A DNA stretch of 64,000 bases from Niastella soli (lineage in GTDB: Bacteria; Bacteroidota; Bacteroidia; Chitinophagales; Chitinophagaceae), in NCBI RefSeq assembly GCF_017742245.1, contig NZ_JAGHKO010000010.1:310001-374000 (forward strand). Direction: 5' to 3'. Shown piece by piece: positions 63,388 to 64,000 of this stretch (the first letter of the stretch is position 1; the number at the start of each line of letters is the position of its first letter). The position numbers were made by a program, and so were the translations under genes. The notes under the pieces were generated by a model. The model was not told where the DNA came from. It did no database searches and was given only the letters and a program-made list of their open reading frames with translations.

Positions 63388-64000
63388 AATACGTGGTTTA
63401 CATCATTTTTTTTGCTGAAAAACGGAGGGGGAATCATGTAGTCAAAAGCATGCCTCAATTGCCAGCGGGTTGAACAAAAAGTTTAGACTATTGGTAAAAC
63501 GGGTCTAAGGCTGCAAGTATCCCCTGAAAGCCACACTTTTTTGCCGAAAACTGTATAACTGGTTTATATCACATACGAACGGTTTGCGTAGGCCGGCACC
63601 CCGCATAAAAAACCGGCATTAGGGCTAAGTCTTTGATCCTGGTCAACTTTTAGTTTGGCTTGATAGCATTGTTGTGGGGAGCTCTGAGTATGCGCTGGAG
63701 ACTCCGGTAGTATGACCACTTCCTGACCACTTCCAGGCAACTACGCTACATTCTGACGGCCACCCAACTATTCTTTGCCAGCCGGCTGTTACCGATAATA
63801 GCCTGAATTAAAATCACAGGAACCAGATCGAACTGCATCTATACCGATATAGAAACCTAATGCGCCCACGATCCCGACAAATTCCCCTCTCTATTCATTT
63901 TGGCGGCAAGACGTTTTCTCTAACGTTATAGCAAAAGTGATGCTAATTGCCAGCCACGCGATCTAACGCAAAAACACATCCTAAGGATCAGGTTGAAAAG
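63388..64000. other. Gene-free end of the window
   Basis: About 610 bp without a recognisable gene. On the minus strand near 63800-63900 a 33-codon stop-to-stop frame reads VGIVGALGFYIGIDAV, but it lacks a start and I cannot assign it. No RNA gene or strong repeat is visible. The promoter of the M16 gene must lie in its first part. Confidence 0.45.

Noticed and set aside
63800-63910. Thirty-three-codon minus-strand frame as a gene fragment
   Set aside because: No start codon in frame, a stop immediately before it, and no family match.

Overview
The window reads as a chromosomal segment of a Bacteroidota bacterium, most likely of the family Chitinophagaceae (inference from gene content, not from a marker gene). 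Signs are type IX secretion sorting tails, a SusC/SusD/SusE glycan-uptake locus with an ECF sigma/FecR pair, abundant AraC regulators, weak Shine-Dalgarno sites, many promoters of the TAnnTTTG type, and short heptamer tandem repeats between genes. No rRNA, insertion sequence, phage module or CRISPR array was seen. One tRNA gene (Lys, anticodon CTT) is present.

Layout. 1-3 kb: a truncated DUF4260 gene, a DUF1835/DUF3658 gene and parE (topoisomerase IV subunit B), all on the minus strand. 3-3.7 kb: a gene-free divergent region with a phased 11-bp repeat array. 3.7-18.7 kb: a tandem ABC ATPase; two secreted M43 metalloproteases, one with a type A and one with a type B T9SS tail; a small secreted protein; a first AraC/SDR module; a tandem pair of unknown paralogues; a delta-60 repeat exoprotein; and a lipoprotein. 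18.7-19.2 kb: tRNA-Lys beside an inverted remnant of its own 3' end. 19.3-26 kb: an oxidoreductase cluster (cupin, NTF2-like, aldo/keto reductase, dihaem cytochrome c, and the two subunits of an isoquinoline 1-oxidoreductase-like molybdenum enzyme) with a divergent AraC gene. 26-32 kb: a haemolysin III protein, a YdhR-like protein, a second AraC/SDR module, a Crp/Fnr regulator, an NmrA-like protein and a secreted alpha/beta hydrolase.

32.5-42 kb: a compact polysaccharide utilisation locus, susC-susD-susE-GH76, with an upstream ECF sigma factor and FecR-type anti-sigma factor. The GH76 enzyme suggests alpha-1,6-mannan as substrate. 42-51 kb: an FtsX-type permease, a lipoprotein, a three-gene operon with an MprF-type lipid aminoacylase/flippase and a VirJ/AcvB-type hydrolase, then an AraC gene followed by a small membrane protein and an atypical SDR. 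51-63.4 kb: a 7-bp tandem array, a GH3-family protein, an ECF sigma factor with a very large anti-sigma-like membrane protein, a degenerate metallo-beta-lactamase-fold protein, a GH51 arabinofuranosidase, a serine beta-lactamase-like hydrolase and an M16 peptidase. The last 0.6 kb holds no recognisable gene.

The most notable unexplained structure is regulatory. Oxidoreductase genes that sit beside AraC genes carry upstream direct repeats whose two copies are exactly 21 bp apart, with a different repeat word in each module. The aldo/keto reductase and the molybdenum-enzyme operon share one diverged 44-bp version of such a site. This suggests a family of duplicated, insulated AraC/oxidoreductase switches.
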